Origin: Dendrophyllia cribrosa
Lineage: Eukaryota > Cnidaria > Anthozoa > Scleractinia > Dendrophylliidae
Reading direction: 5' to 3'
NCBI GenBank assembly: GCA_024195265.1
Contig: JAJLRJ010000005.1
Coordinates: 46,369,515-46,433,514 of the forward strand
Length of the DNA stretch: 64,000 nucleotides
In this document: in pieces, positions 31,842 to 40,075 of the stretch
How positions within the stretch are numbered: the first letter of the stretch is position 1
Layout: each line of letters starts with the position of its first letter
Position numbers and translations under genes: made by a program
The notes under the pieces: generated by a model
The model's input: only the letters and a program-made list of their open reading frames with translations
Told to the model about the DNA's origin: nothing
Databases searched by the model: none

Positions 31842-32279
31842 TTAAAGAAGGCGATAAGCCGCATACCCACCCGCAAGCAGGGTGCCACCAATGAACACAA
31901 GTTCACCATTCTGCTGTTGTGGGCTGGGCTTGTAGAAGTCCGAGAAGACAGGCTCTTTGTTGTCTTTGATTTGTTTATCTGGTTGCGTTTGGTGCATCTG
32001 GTTATACAAGACCAGGGCTTGGTCAGTGGTTTGGAAGTTTTTGCTAGCTTGGTGTTTAACCCGATCATTGGCTGCAATCCAGTCTAGGAGCTTGGTGCGG
32101 TCCTTCTGGTATTTGGCGTAAGCCGCTTGGTATTGTTCAAGGGCGTGGTCATGTCGGATTTTCTCATCCATTGCTGCCTTTCCATTATCACCAGACAGAT
32201 ATTTTGCGAGATAATTGCCGTCCGTGAAAGCGGCCGCATTAAGAACAGCGCCAAGGGCCATTATTGCAATCGAAGCCAT
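31842..32279 (-). CDS. Polinton conserved small protein (145 aa)
   Basis: MASIAIMALGAVLNAAAF at the N-terminus is hydrophobic. The middle is charged and helical (DHALEQYQAAYAKYQKDR), then SDFYKPSPQQQNGEL and a second hydrophobic stretch at the C-terminus (FIGGTLLAGGYAAYRLL). I recall closely similar proteins in cnidarian Polintons, but no function is known to me. Two membrane-type ends and position in the capsid/ATPase series suggest a virion or membrane role, which is inference. The motif gtatacatat lies 12-22 bases upstream. Intact. Confidence 0.8.
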   Translation of the reverse strand: MASIAIMALGAVLNAAAFTDGNYLAKYLSGDNGKAAMDEKIRHDHALEQYQAAYAKYQKDRTKLLDWIAANDRVKHQASKNFQTTDQALVLYNQMHQTQPDKQIKDNKEPVFSDFYKPSPQQQNGELVFIGGTLLAGGYAAYRLL

Positions 32280-32333
32280 TGTGGGGGTGTGTATACATAT
32301 GGTTTTTACATGGTTGGCTCGATGCTGCCGGTT

Positions 32334-32555
32334 TTACAAGTTGTCTGGGAGGATTTTCTGGTCCTCGAGATATTTCTTCAGCGCGATGCTGCCAGCCATG
32401 ACGGCTGTGAACTTGACGTAATTCATCAAGCTTGCACTGGGGTCGGCAGTGAAGCTCTCTTTGATGGTCTTTTTACCAATCCAACCAATACCAGCGACAA
32501 GGCCAGTGATTGTTGCGGCGTCGAGGATAGACTTCACAAGTTTGTTGTCAGACAT
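32334..32555 (-). CDS. Polinton small membrane protein (73 aa)
   Basis: MSDNKLVKSILDAAT, then two hydrophobic segments (TGLVAGIGWIGKK and YVKFTAVMAGSIALKKYL) ending LEDQKILPDNL. Similar small proteins recur in cnidarian Polintons; function unknown. The promoter-like gtatacatatg lies about 13 bases upstream of the ATG, followed by a T-run. Intact, with a 54-bp gap to the next gene. Confidence 0.75.
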   Translation of the reverse strand: MSDNKLVKSILDAATITGLVAGIGWIGKKTIKESFTADPSASLMNYVKFTAVMAGSIALKKYLEDQKILPDNL

Positions 32556-32584
32556 GGTTTGTGTCCAGTATACATATGTTTTTT

Positions 32585-32815
32585 TTATTTTTCTGACTCA
32601 GACTCGGCCTCGGCCTCGGCCTCGGCCTCGACCGCGGCCTCGGGTTCGGACTCGTGGCTCCTCGACTCGGACTCTGGGCTCCTCGACTCGGACTCAGGGC
32701 TCCTCGACTCGAACTCGTGGCTCCTCGACTCGGGGCTCCTCGACTCGGACTCGGGGTTCCTCGACTTCGTCCTCTGACTCAGACTCGGGCTCGGGCCTGG
32801 GCTCGGGTCTGTTGT
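32585..32815. repeat. GC-rich tandem repeats (gactcg/gaggag and ggcctc units)
   Basis: Units of gcctcg (32,605-32,640) and ctcctcgactcggactc variants (32,650-32,770) overlap the C-terminal coding part of the minus-strand 78-aa gene, where they encode EEPRV/RVEEP repeats. Slippage here probably sets the protein length. Confidence 0.8.
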
Positions 32816-32930
32816 GCCTATTCAGGGCTAAACCGCAAACTGTATCAAAGGCGACCGAAGTAAGTCCAAACCAAAGAAGAACCACACCTCCGATTGCAGC
32901 AGAATTCATCAAAGCTTGGAAAGGATTCAT
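32694..32930 (-). CDS. Polinton small protein: one membrane segment plus acidic EEPRV repeats
   Basis: Begins MNPFQALMNSAAIGGVVLLW, a membrane segment of about 20 residues, then a short linker and a tail of RPEPRPEPESESEDEVEE and repeated EEPRVRV units. The repeats are encoded by an expandable tandem array, and the stop at 32,694 lies inside it, so other copies may differ in length. The start follows atatatatactgacc. No family recognised. Confidence 0.65.
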   Translation of the reverse strand: MNPFQALMNSAAIGGVVLLWFGLTSVAFDTVCGLALNRHNRPEPRPEPESESEDEVEEPRVRVEEPRVEEPRVRVEEP

Positions 32931-32951
32931 GGTCAGTATATATATGTTTTT

Positions 32952-33401
32952 TTATTCCATATTTTTAATTCCTTGTCTTACCGGAATTCGAGATGGGGGT
33001 GTTGCTGGTGGTGCGGCAGCGGGGGCGTTTGCTGGTGGTGTGTTTGATTTTCTCCCAAGCCTTTGCATTATAGCTTCGCGCTGGTAATAAACACCAGCAG
33101 CAGAGACAATCAACCCACAAACCCCCAGAATATAAACGATTGAGTTGCTGTTGCTGTCACTTGTTGTGTCACTTGTTGGAGAATTGTTTTCACTTGTTGA
33201 GGGTGCAGGCTTTTGTGTTTCGGCCTTTTTCTTTGCTTCCCGGGCCAGGCGGTTGCGTTCTGCTAACCTTTTGCCAGAAGCAACACGGCCGGGGTTCTTT
33301 TCTGTTGAAGGCTTTGTTTTTGGGGCCTCAGAGGTAACACGGTCAGGTGTTGGAGTTGGAGTTTGAGTTTCTTCAGGGATCGTCTCGAGTGGTGTGGCCA
33401 T
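32952..33401 (-). CDS. Polinton single-pass membrane protein (149 aa)
   Basis: An N-terminal Thr/Pro-rich stretch (TPTPTPDR), then a basic helix KRLAERNRLAREAKKKAE, a Ser/Thr-rich linker, one membrane segment (IVYILGVCGLIVSAAGVYY) and an Ala/Pro-rich tail. The basic 'GKRLAERNR' helix followed by a membrane span is a pattern I recall from other cnidarian Polintons. The motif tatatatac (cacatatatacagg) ends 4 bases before the ATG. Intact; possibly a virion or penetration factor, which is speculative. Confidence 0.72.
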   Translation of the reverse strand: MATPLETIPEETQTPTPTPDRVTSEAPKTKPSTEKNPGRVASGKRLAERNRLAREAKKKAETQKPAPSTSENNSPTSDTTSDSNSNSIVYILGVCGLIVSAAGVYYQREAIMQRLGRKSNTPPANAPAAAPPATPPSRIPVRQGIKNME

Positions 33402-33470
33402 CCTGTATATATGTGAATTTTATTTTTTACAAGATGTGCCAGGTTGCTGCCAGGTTACTGCCAGGTTTCT

Positions 33471-33920
33471 TCAAGGTTGCTGCGAGGTCGACACAGGCCC
33501 CAACCCAACTTCATCAAGCCCCTCAAGTGGATAGCCTTCACTGTCTCTGGTTGGATGTGTTGGTTGGGGTTCCAATTCTATCAAGTCAGTCTTGTGATCA
33601 GGCTCTCGTTCAAACTTGATGTGTTTTGTTGTGATGAGAGCAGCATTGGCAAGCGCCAGCCATCGTCCGCATCGCACGGCAATAGCCCCAGCAAGATTTG
33701 ACAGCTCCTGGTTGATGATGTAGTCGTTCTTGAGTTCTTTCTGCAACTCCGCCACATCCTCAACCGGGGCCACCATTCCAACGCCTTTGGATATGAGCAT
33801 CTCACGTTTGGCAGGAATGTCATTGTCACCAACTAACCCTGTTGGAGGTGCGGCACCAGGGGTGGCCTCCAGCATCTGCATTACTTCGAAAACGGCCTGG
33901 TCTTCAGCTGCTTCAGCCAT
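33471..33920 (-). CDS. Polinton unknown protein (149 aa)
   Basis: Start at 33,920 is preferred over the longer open frame because atatatataccactg immediately precedes it. The protein begins MAEAAEDQAVFEVMQMLEA, is acidic, and has a central helical part KNDYIINQELSNLAGAIAVRC followed by WLALANAALITTKHIKFE. No domain recognised. It lies in the minus-strand late-type cluster; intact. Confidence 0.65.
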   Translation of the reverse strand: MAEAAEDQAVFEVMQMLEATPGAAPPTGLVGDNDIPAKREMLISKGVGMVAPVEDVAELQKELKNDYIINQELSNLAGAIAVRCGRWLALANAALITTKHIKFEREPDHKTDLIELEPQPTHPTRDSEGYPLEGLDEVGLGPVSTSQQP

Positions 33921-33942
33921 CAGTGGTATATATATGTTTTTT

Positions 33943-34182
33943 TTATTTTTCAATAATTCTCTTGATGTCGGGTAAAAGTGTTTCAAGCTCTCGTATAAGC
34001 CCCGCCATGGTGTCTGGCATAGAATTCAACCGCAAGGGATATCTGTTGAGAAGCATGAGGCGCAGCTCTTCCTCACCAGCGGCTTTGATAATTTTGTTTT
34101 GCGCATCAAGGGTGTGTTTGTGTAATTCATCCAAAAGCTGTGAAAGCACAGTGAGCTTGTGTAGACTTGTTGGCGCATTCAT
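33943..34182 (-). CDS. Polinton unknown protein (79 aa)
   Basis: A small helical protein, MNAPTSLHKLTVLSQLLDEL to LLPDIKRIIEK, with no membrane segment or motif. Included because its ATG directly follows cacatatatacc, the shared motif, and it fits between neighbours with 22- and 36-bp gaps. Confidence 0.6.
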   Translation of the reverse strand: MNAPTSLHKLTVLSQLLDELHKHTLDAQNKIIKAAGEEELRLMLLNRYPLRLNSMPDTMAGLIRELETLLPDIKRIIEK

Positions 34183-34218
34183 GGTATATATGTGTGCCGT
34201 ATATTTGTGTGCCCGTAT

Positions 34219-34817
34219 TTAAACCTTGTACTCAATTCCATACGGGTGCCTCAGGGAGAAAAGCAGGTGGGAGAACTTGCGGGATTTGAGCCTTGCAATA
34301 AACTCTTTGTACTCCTCGTGGGAGAGCTCGCCGGCATAATCTTCGAATATGGCTTTGGTTGTCTTGCTGGAGGGCGTGTAAAAGAGCACGATCGCTGCAA
34401 TGTTGTCACGATATGGCTTGGCAATGCTGGTGATCTGCTGGGTCAAGACCCACACGGATATGCCGTCATGCCTTGCGCTGATCCCCAGATTGACCAGTTG
34501 ACCCGTTCGACCTTTGACATCTTTGGAGGCGGCGCAGTCATCGAGAATGAATAAAGTATTGGTGGATGTGAAAAAGAAGCTCGCCAGCTTCAACCAGTCT
34601 TCGATTTCATGCTGTTGGCAGACAATCACGAAGATGTGCGGATCGCGATCCACAAAGCCATCGTATGTCTTGTTCTTAACAAATGTGGGCAGAATAAAAC
34701 GATGTAATCAAAACAACCCCTAAAGGAGCCTCGCAGTTGGGAGAGAAGATACTGTGTCTTGCCAGAGTTAGTGGGGCCCACGATTAGTGCATTGAATGGC
34801 AGCTTACTTGGGTCCAT
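34219..34817 (-). pseudogene. Polinton packaging ATPase (FtsK/HerA type, A32-like), frameshifted
   Basis: MDPSKLPFNALIVGPTNSGKT carries the Walker A box (GPTNSGKT). After FDYIVLFCP the frame is lost at about 34,688, and the rest resumes in the next frame with DPHIFVIVCQQHEI, Walker B LFILDDCA, ARHDGISVWVLTQQ (sensor-like Gln pair) and a normal C-terminus at 34,219. One base change explains it. The family pumps the genome into capsids, so a working copy would imply virion formation. The ATG at 34,817 lacks the promoter motif, which sits instead before the short upstream frame ending inside this gene. Confidence 0.85.
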
Positions 34818-34962
34818 AACCAACACCTATATTAGTTGGTTTGCAAACTGGCGGGGAGGGGGCCTTTGCCAGAAGTCTTTGTATTTTATTGTGTGACAGG
34901 GGTCCGGTGGATGGCAGGGGAGCCGGCTTAGCATAGAAGTTGAGCTTGTTGTTTGTGGCCAT
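34804..34962 (-). CDS. Short frame upstream of and overlapping the ATPase (52 aa)
   Basis: MATNNKLNFYAKPAPLPSTG onward to GYGPK, starting right after cgcatatatatacc. It overlaps the ATPase start by 14 bp in a different frame. It is either a small upstream gene or the true N-terminus of the ATPase cut off by another small indel. The strong motif before it and none before the ATPase ATG favour the second reading, which is an inference. Confidence 0.5.
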   Translation of the reverse strand: MATNNKLNFYAKPAPLPSTGPLSHNKIQRLLAKAPSPPVCKPTNIGVGYGPK

Positions 34963-34981
34963 GGTATATATATGCGTTTAC

Positions 34982-36210
34982 TTAGTACTGTACAGAGGCC
35001 AGCTGCCTGTCCATGATGTTCATCTGTGAGTCTGAGATGGTGAAGATGTAGCAGTTTGAGTTTCCCGAGCCTGTGCCGTTTCGTTCGATCTCGAGTTGCA
35101 CGCCATCTTGTGTGTTGACGAGCCGTTGGCCGTTGCCGTGCAGGGCTGTGTCACCCATGGCCCGCAGGTCAATCCAGAGACCAAACTTGTTGCCTGTGAG
35201 ATATTTGGTCAAGTTCATGTTAGGCCTGCCGTCCGTGTGTGGGGTAAAATGCCGGGTTATCTCTCTCCACATGTCTGTACCACTGATGCCCTCGTTGTAA
35301 AGCCTGTTTGGAACACCGTTGACTGTGATCTTAACTTTGGTGATGTCGGGATTGAAATAGTTATCAGAGTCCCTGGCACCAGCCGTGTAGGGGTTGATGA
35401 ACAGCAAGAGGATGCCCTTGAGAGACCGGCGCTGTGGGTTAACCCTAAGATTCAGCCGAGTGTCACCTCCTTTTGAGAAGGGCTGTATCCGATCTCGCAT
35501 TACGAGGTCATAGGCGAACTCCTTGCCATTAGTGTAAGTGCTTGTTGCCTCGTCGGCCAGACTCTTACTTCTGATCGTCTCATACTCCAGCTGGATGTTT
35601 TCCAACTTGTACACGAGCTTGCTTGTGTCTGAGCCTCGGACAACTTGGTTTGCGGGAGCGAGGGTTAGTTCGAAGACCAGATCGTTATACAGGGCTTGAG
35701 GATATATAACACCATGATCAGTTAAGATTTGGTGATCCAACTTGATGCGATACTTATTCTTGTATATTGTCTCCAGTTTGGTTTCAGCATCCACGCCTGA
35801 GCTCTTCTTGTCGCCAGCACCAGAGCGGATCTTACACAAATCCACACTCTGGATGCCCTCCATAAGCATATTTTCCCGCTCATCGGTTGATCGGAAGAGA
35901 TCTTCGAAGATCTTGTAGATGTCGTACCCAACCGTGTCCTGGACAGTGGTGGCGGCAAACTTTACAACGAACCTGTCAACCAGGGCCCGAGAAACATTTT
36001 GTAGGAGAAAGTTGTTAGCGTGGCCCCCGGCTAGGCTGATGTTAAACACCAGTGCAAGTGAGCCGGACACAATGACATCGTGCTCGCCAAGCTTGGGCAC
36101 AGTTGGCCTCAGATGGGTTGAATGTGATGCACTTGACCGTTTCGCTCTGCTTTCATGGCGCCCAGTGTCTTTTCACTGTGAGATGGAAGTAGATTCAGTT
36201 GCACAGCCAT
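34982..36210 (-). pseudogene. Polinton major capsid protein (double jelly-roll), broken near N-terminus
   Basis: The long frame 36,100-34,982 (372 codons) is the capsid protein seen repeatedly in cnidarian Polintons. Marks are SGSLALVFNISLAGGHANNF, a KIRSGAGDKK block, ALYNDLVFELTLAP, LENIQLEYETI, RRSLKGILLLFINPYTAG and a C-terminus FTISDSQMNIMDRQLASV. The promoter motif (aatatatacc) and ATG are at 36,210, 110 bases farther up, but that frame stops at 36,109. The first ~35 codons are spread over three frames, implying two small indels between about 36,085 and 36,150. Remaining jelly-roll sequence is intact. A working version would form the icosahedral shell. Confidence 0.85.
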
Positions 36211-36254
36211 GGTATATATTTGTGTTTTTTAAAATTTATATTTATATACCCACG
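36211..36254. promoter_or_regulatory. Divergent promoter between major capsid and coiled-coil genes
   Basis: 44 bp separate two divergent ATGs. Each side has its own motif: ggtatatatttg toward the capsid gene and atttatatacccacg toward the plus-strand gene, with an AT-rich centre. Confidence 0.6.
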
Positions 36255-36530
36255 ATGGCAGAAGGCGGTTTTGATCCAGGAGATATGCCCGATAATCCTT
36301 GGGTTGACCATGGGATTGACCACGAGGATGACGACGATGACGAACAAGAAGTTGACACAACAACACCCTTTCAACCAGGCGGCACATCCACTCCATACCA
36401 GGGCGGCGAGCAGCATGAAATGCATACAATGCCTCACGAAGAAAGTGGGCTGCCAGGTGATCCTGACACCGTCCCTCTGCTTGAGAGCGACGAGTTAAGC
36501 CAACGTCTTCAACAAAGACGGCAAAATTAA
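36255..36530 (+). CDS. N-terminal part of coiled-coil membrane protein gene (91 aa, frame break)
   Basis: MAEGGFDPGDMPDNPWVDHG, then an acidic run EDDDDDEQE and a Gly/Pro-rich linker, ending at 36,530. Downstream coding continues in another frame from about 36,487, so this and the next entry are most simply one gene with one small indel at about 36,490-36,530. The ATG lies 4 bases after tatatacccacg. Confidence 0.65.
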   Translation: MAEGGFDPGDMPDNPWVDHGIDHEDDDDDEQEVDTTTPFQPGGTSTPYQGGEQHEMHTMPHEESGLPGDPDTVPLLESDELSQRLQQRRQN

Positions 36531-36552
36531 GGCTTGGGACGACCTAACAGAG

Positions 36553-37662
36553 ATGTACCCAAATGCTAACAAACAAGCCATCGAAACATTTTACGAAACA
36601 GATAAAAAAGGAAACCCAAGGCAGTACGTTAAAATGGTTGGTAGGGGAAAAAAGGCATATCCCCTGTTTACACAAAATAATATAACACGGCAGCTTAGGG
36701 AAAATCCACAGCTTTCACAAGAAATCAAAAGCTATCTTGGAAAGTCAATGCTTGATCAGATGAAAGACTTTCAAGCAGAACGTGTCAAAAATCAACAAGA
36801 GCTGCAAGCAAAACAAAAGCAAAAACAACAAATGGAAAAAACGCTTGCAGATAGAGACAAGATTCGTCAAAGCATGGACGAAATTAGAAATCAGATAAAA
36901 CATCATGATGACCAGATTCAAGATCTCGAAAATCAGCATGGAACACTGAACGAGCAAGAAATACAACGGTTAAAAGATCAAAAGAAAGAGCTTGAAACAG
37001 AACATCAAAATAAAAGAAAACAACTGTTACAGTTTCAGAAAACGGCAAAACAAGCAGAAAAATTACAAGAAGACATCAATAAACTCACGGTAGATAATAA
37101 TAACATAAACAGGAACATAAACGAACTTAGTGTAAAAATAGACTCCAAAAAGACACTTGACGAACTGAAACAACAAAAAGAAGAGCTTGAACAACTAAAC
37201 GCTGAAGACAAGCGCGTCATAGAGGCTGAGGACACTTCCCCCTCTGACAGAGCGGCCGCTGAAGACCGAGTTGCAGAACGTGAAGAAGAGCTGGCAAGAG
37301 TCAATACACAAATTGAGGAGAGAGAAAGGGGCATGTCTTTGAGAGAGAGGGTCAGAGAAATCTTCAAGAAATACGGATGGACCCTGCAAGCTATTGTTCT
37401 GGCAGCCGGCATAACCATCAGCGCTGTTGTACTCGCCACCTTGAACGGCCTGGCAAGGGCTACCAAGGCTATTGGCAATGGGCTTAAAGAGCTTGGCAAA
37501 AAGACAGCCAGCGCCTTGCCTGGCCTCATTGGTTCAATTGTAAGCTTCATCTTCAAAGCGGCTGGGTCGGTCATCTCCTTTCTGGGTGAACACGCCTGGC
37601 TGCTCATCCTTGCCGTGGTGGCCTTCCTTGTTGAAAGGATCACCAAGCCGGCGAAGTCTTGA
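36553..37662 (+). CDS. Polinton coiled-coil protein with C-terminal membrane segments
   Basis: The frame is open from about 36,487 and reads in without a gap. After YPNANKQAIETFYETDKKG and VKMVGRGKKAYPLFT there is a long coiled coil (residues ~60-240; QELQAKQKQKQQMEK, QLLQFQKTAKQAEKLQED, LDELKQQKEELEQL). Then come RERVREIFKKYGWTL and two hydrophobic regions (AIVLAAGITISAVVLATL; LIGSIVSFIFKAAGSVISFL...LLILAVVAFLV). This C-terminal pattern recurs in cnidarian Polintons; a virion membrane-active role is plausible but unproven. It is tail-to-tail with the unknown protein on the minus strand. Confidence 0.78.
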   Translation: MYPNANKQAIETFYETDKKGNPRQYVKMVGRGKKAYPLFTQNNITRQLRENPQLSQEIKSYLGKSMLDQMKDFQAERVKNQQELQAKQKQKQQMEKTLADRDKIRQSMDEIRNQIKHHDDQIQDLENQHGTLNEQEIQRLKDQKKELETEHQNKRKQLLQFQKTAKQAEKLQEDINKLTVDNNNINRNINELSVKIDSKKTLDELKQQKEELEQLNAEDKRVIEAEDTSPSDRAAAEDRVAEREEELARVNTQIEERERGMSLRERVREIFKKYGWTLQAIVLAAGITISAVVLATLNGLARATKAIGNGLKELGKKTASALPGLIGSIVSFIFKAAGSVISFLGEHAWLLILAVVAFLVERITKPAKS

Positions 37663-37670
37663 GAACTTAT

Positions 37671-38415
37671 CTGGCCCAAACGAAAATGCCTGCCAACCAA
37701 GCGCACCCACAGCAACGACTGCCTTGGAGACGTGATGCGGGTCGGGCTGTGGTGTGGGTGTAGGTGTGGGTGTGGGTGTGGGTGTGGGTTGTGGTGTGGG
37801 TGTGGGTTGTGGTGTGGGTGTGGGTGTGGGTTGTGGTGTGGGTTGTTGTTATACCCGATCACGCTCTCTGTGTTGATAATCATGCGCGAGGGCATGAGCC
37901 AGCTTCCGGGTGCTGTCGCAAAGTCTAAGCGCACTTTCGTTGCTTGGATGGCAAGCTGGTAACGCTGTACGCTTGTTGCGATGTCGTTCAGGATTATGGC
38001 CTCCTCTAGATGGACCAAGAAGACTCTCTGCGTTTCGAACGCCCGGCCTCCTTTTCCAATGATGCTGCTGCGGGTTTTGGCCTGTGAACCAATAATGCAG
38101 TACACGAAGGCCTCGATTGATTGGTTCATACGCGCGAGCCCTGGCTGTGTTAGCCCCTGTGCGTAATTTGGCACAAAGTGCTCGAACTGGGTGTCCGCCC
38201 CTTGGTCGTTGCGAACGAAAGATATTCCATTGGCGCGAAAGTTGGGGTCTTTTCTGTCAGTGATGCGCTCATCATCGAACAGAGCTAGATCGGGATCGGG
38301 GTATGTGTAATCGGTAGATGTGGGGCCCTCTCCATAAACCCAAATGTAGACATTCCCAAGCCCGTGGTTCTTGCCGTATGTGTAACGGAAGTCAGAACTG
38401 GGGTCGATACCTTGT
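37671..38415 (-). pseudogene. Polinton conserved unknown protein, C-terminal part (frameshifted)
   Basis: In the frame after the break at about 38,415 the protein reads VYIWVYGEGP, DLALFDDERITDRKDP, FEHFVPNYAQGLTQPGLARM and AFVYCIIGSQAKTRSSI, then QRVFLVHLEEAI. It ends in a low-complexity His/Pro region encoded by the (CCCACA)n-type array at 37,745-37,850. Past the array the frame runs on antisense to the coiled-coil gene, which is implausible. Another frame stops at 37,671, so the array has probably slipped. No known domain. Confidence 0.65.
37738..37852. repeat. (GTGGGT/GTTGTG)n repeat inside minus-strand gene
   Basis: About 110 bp of gtgtgggtgtgggttgtggt units. It sits in the coding region of the unknown protein and is a likely slippage site. 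Confidence 0.85.
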
Positions 38416-39319
38416 ACTTCTTGTACGCGTCGATGTTGTGCTTGTTGTCTTTCTGGGAAAATGGGGGGTCGTCTGGCAAAGCACTCACGCTTTGTTCCCC
38501 ACCCATCTGGTAGAGTATTCGCCTTGTTGTGAAATAAACGTGAAACCGGTAAAACGCTCGGAGCTGTGGGGTTAGGGATAGACTGGAGTTCTTATCGAAG
38601 AGAATGTCACGCGAGATTCCACAGCCGGTTGTTGCACACCACAGGGCGAAGGAGAGTTGTTGCGGCCAAAAACTCATGTGCGGCCCGCCGAGCCATTTTC
38701 GGCCGTATTTCGCGGTTGTGAATGAAATCTGCGTGTCCCTGAAGATATTTCTGTATTTCGTTGTGAAATAATCAGATGGCGTAACATAAATCTTTTGCTC
38801 TTTGTCATTTAATATTGCGCCAATCATCATGTCTTTGTCTATTGCGGTGGAGAAAGCAACAGCCGGGATTGATAACATTTGTTGCCCCAACGATAACTGA
38901 TAAGGGAAACCCCCGTCATAATGGAGACCCAAAGCATCTCTTTCGGCTTGAGTCCAATCTTTGTGGGGTATTTCTGTAACGAGTGCCCATGAGTCAGGGC
39001 CTTCTTTGAAAAGAACTTCTCCTGTGGCTGTTTTGTGATCGTCGCCAAAATCTACTTGAACCTCAAAGTGAGACATATCTGCGCGAGGGAAACGCCTTTT
39101 GAAGTCTGAGATCGCCTTGGCCTTGGCCGCGGCAGAGAGCTTGGCAGCCTCCGGCGAACTCAACCAAGCAATTTCAGGATTTGGGTGTGGCTTTGGCGTG
39201 ACATGGGTATAGGCGTTTGGAGGCGAATAAAAAGGGGGTGGTGGCCCGTAATTGTGGTCGCCGATGGAGATGCCAAGATTTGAATTAGGATTAAATCCAC
39301 CGGGCCGTCTGCCAAACAT
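38285..39319 (-). CDS. Polinton conserved unknown protein, N-terminal part
   Basis: 344 codons from the ATG at 39,319, a few bases after aatatatacaatc. MFGRRPGGFNPNSNLGIS is followed by a Pro-rich stretch (NYGPPPPFYSPPNAYTH), KLSAAAKAKAISDFKRRFP, then a region with many aromatic residues (TPSDYFTTKYRNIF, HMSFWPQQLSFALWC, FYRFHVYFTTRRILYQMG). The true frame leaves this ORF at about 38,415; the last ~45 codons here are out of frame. Probable full length is 450-550 residues. Its position beside the penton gene suggests a structural protein. Confidence 0.65.
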   Translation of the reverse strand: MFGRRPGGFNPNSNLGISIGDHNYGPPPPFYSPPNAYTHVTPKPHPNPEIAWLSSPEAAKLSAAAKAKAISDFKRRFPRADMSHFEVQVDFGDDHKTATGEVLFKEGPDSWALVTEIPHKDWTQAERDALGLHYDGGFPYQLSLGQQMLSIPAVAFSTAIDKDMMIGAILNDKEQKIYVTPSDYFTTKYRNIFRDTQISFTTAKYGRKWLGGPHMSFWPQQLSFALWCATTGCGISRDILFDKNSSLSLTPQLRAFYRFHVYFTTRRILYQMGGEQSVSALPDDPPFSQKDNKHNIDAYKKYKVSTPVLTSVTHTARTTGLGMSTFGFMERAPHLPITHTPIPI

Positions 39320-39370
39320 GATTGTATATATTTATATTTTAAAATGTATAATTATATACTCGCATCTGTC
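39320..39370. promoter_or_regulatory. Divergent promoter between unknown protein and minor capsid genes
   Basis: Contains gattgtatatattt (minus-strand gene) and aattatatactcgc (plus-strand gene) around an AAAT-rich centre, arranged like 36,211-36,254. Confidence 0.6.
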
Positions 39371-40054
39371 ATGGTTGTGTTAACAATCTTCACGACTTCG
39401 AATCCATACACAATCTACTTCGATCACCCACTACCGCAACCGAGATACGTCCGTCTTGTCTCTTGCTCAATTTTCAACCCGTGGCATAATTTGAAAGAAA
39501 GAGGAGAGATAACATTGTTCAAAAATGAAAATGGGAGTAATACAGGAACTGTCATGAAATTTCTTCCAGGACATTACACTCTTAAGTCTTTGGCAAAAGA
39601 ATTAGAAAACGTATTCGGTGGTCCCAATGTTAATTATAAATTAGCAACTGAGACAAACACGCCGCTGGGGGTGATGATCATTTTCAAAGGATACCCAGAA
39701 GAAATAAAACTAGACCACGATCTGTCTGAATTACTGGGTATAAGTCCTAAATTATTATTTCCAAAAACATTCGTCAAGCGTTTAAGGGCACCAAGCACTT
39801 ACTTCATCCACTGTGATCTGGTTGACAAAGAACAGAACTTGCTCAATGGCAAACCTTCGACAGTTTTGGCTCGGTTTGATATTCGTGGGGAGCCGTTTGA
39901 GAAGGTTTATTACGAACCAACACAACAGTATGTCTTGCGTGACGCCTCGTCTGGTGATTATGTAAACAGCATAACACTGTCAGTGAGGGATGAGAACAAT
40001 GACCTCTTCAACTTCAATGGCTCACCTTTGGAATTTGTAGTTGAGATAAATTAA
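39371..40054 (+). CDS. Polinton penton-like minor capsid protein
   Basis: Start at 39,371 (MVVLTIFTTSNPYTIYF) is preferred because tatatac lies ~12 bases upstream; an in-frame ATG at 39,344 would fall inside the promoter. The protein (227 aa) matches the single jelly-roll minor capsid family of Polintons: HPLPQPRYVRLVSCSIFNPW, LPGHYTLKSLAKEL, YFIHCDLVDKEQNLLNGKP, then a C-terminal FNFNGSPLEFVVEIN. This subunit would occupy the vertices of the capsid formed by the major capsid protein. Intact. Confidence 0.82.
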   Translation: MVVLTIFTTSNPYTIYFDHPLPQPRYVRLVSCSIFNPWHNLKERGEITLFKNENGSNTGTVMKFLPGHYTLKSLAKELENVFGGPNVNYKLATETNTPLGVMIIFKGYPEEIKLDHDLSELLGISPKLLFPKTFVKRLRAPSTYFIHCDLVDKEQNLLNGKPSTVLARFDIRGEPFEKVYYEPTQQYVLRDASSGDYVNSITLSVRDENNDLFNFNGSPLEFVVEIN

Positions 40055-40075
40055 AAACATATATATACCCACGCC
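40055..40075 (+). promoter_or_regulatory. TATATATAC promoter motif, 227-aa gene
   Basis: aaaacatatatatacccacgcc between the minor capsid stop and the next ATG; the clearest instance of the shared motif. Confidence 0.65.

Noticed and set aside
37035..37670. Long minus-strand frame antisense to the coiled-coil gene
   Set aside because: It is only the run-on of the unknown protein's frame past the GT-rich array; the plus strand carries a clear coiled coil and membrane segments, and another minus frame stops at 37,671.
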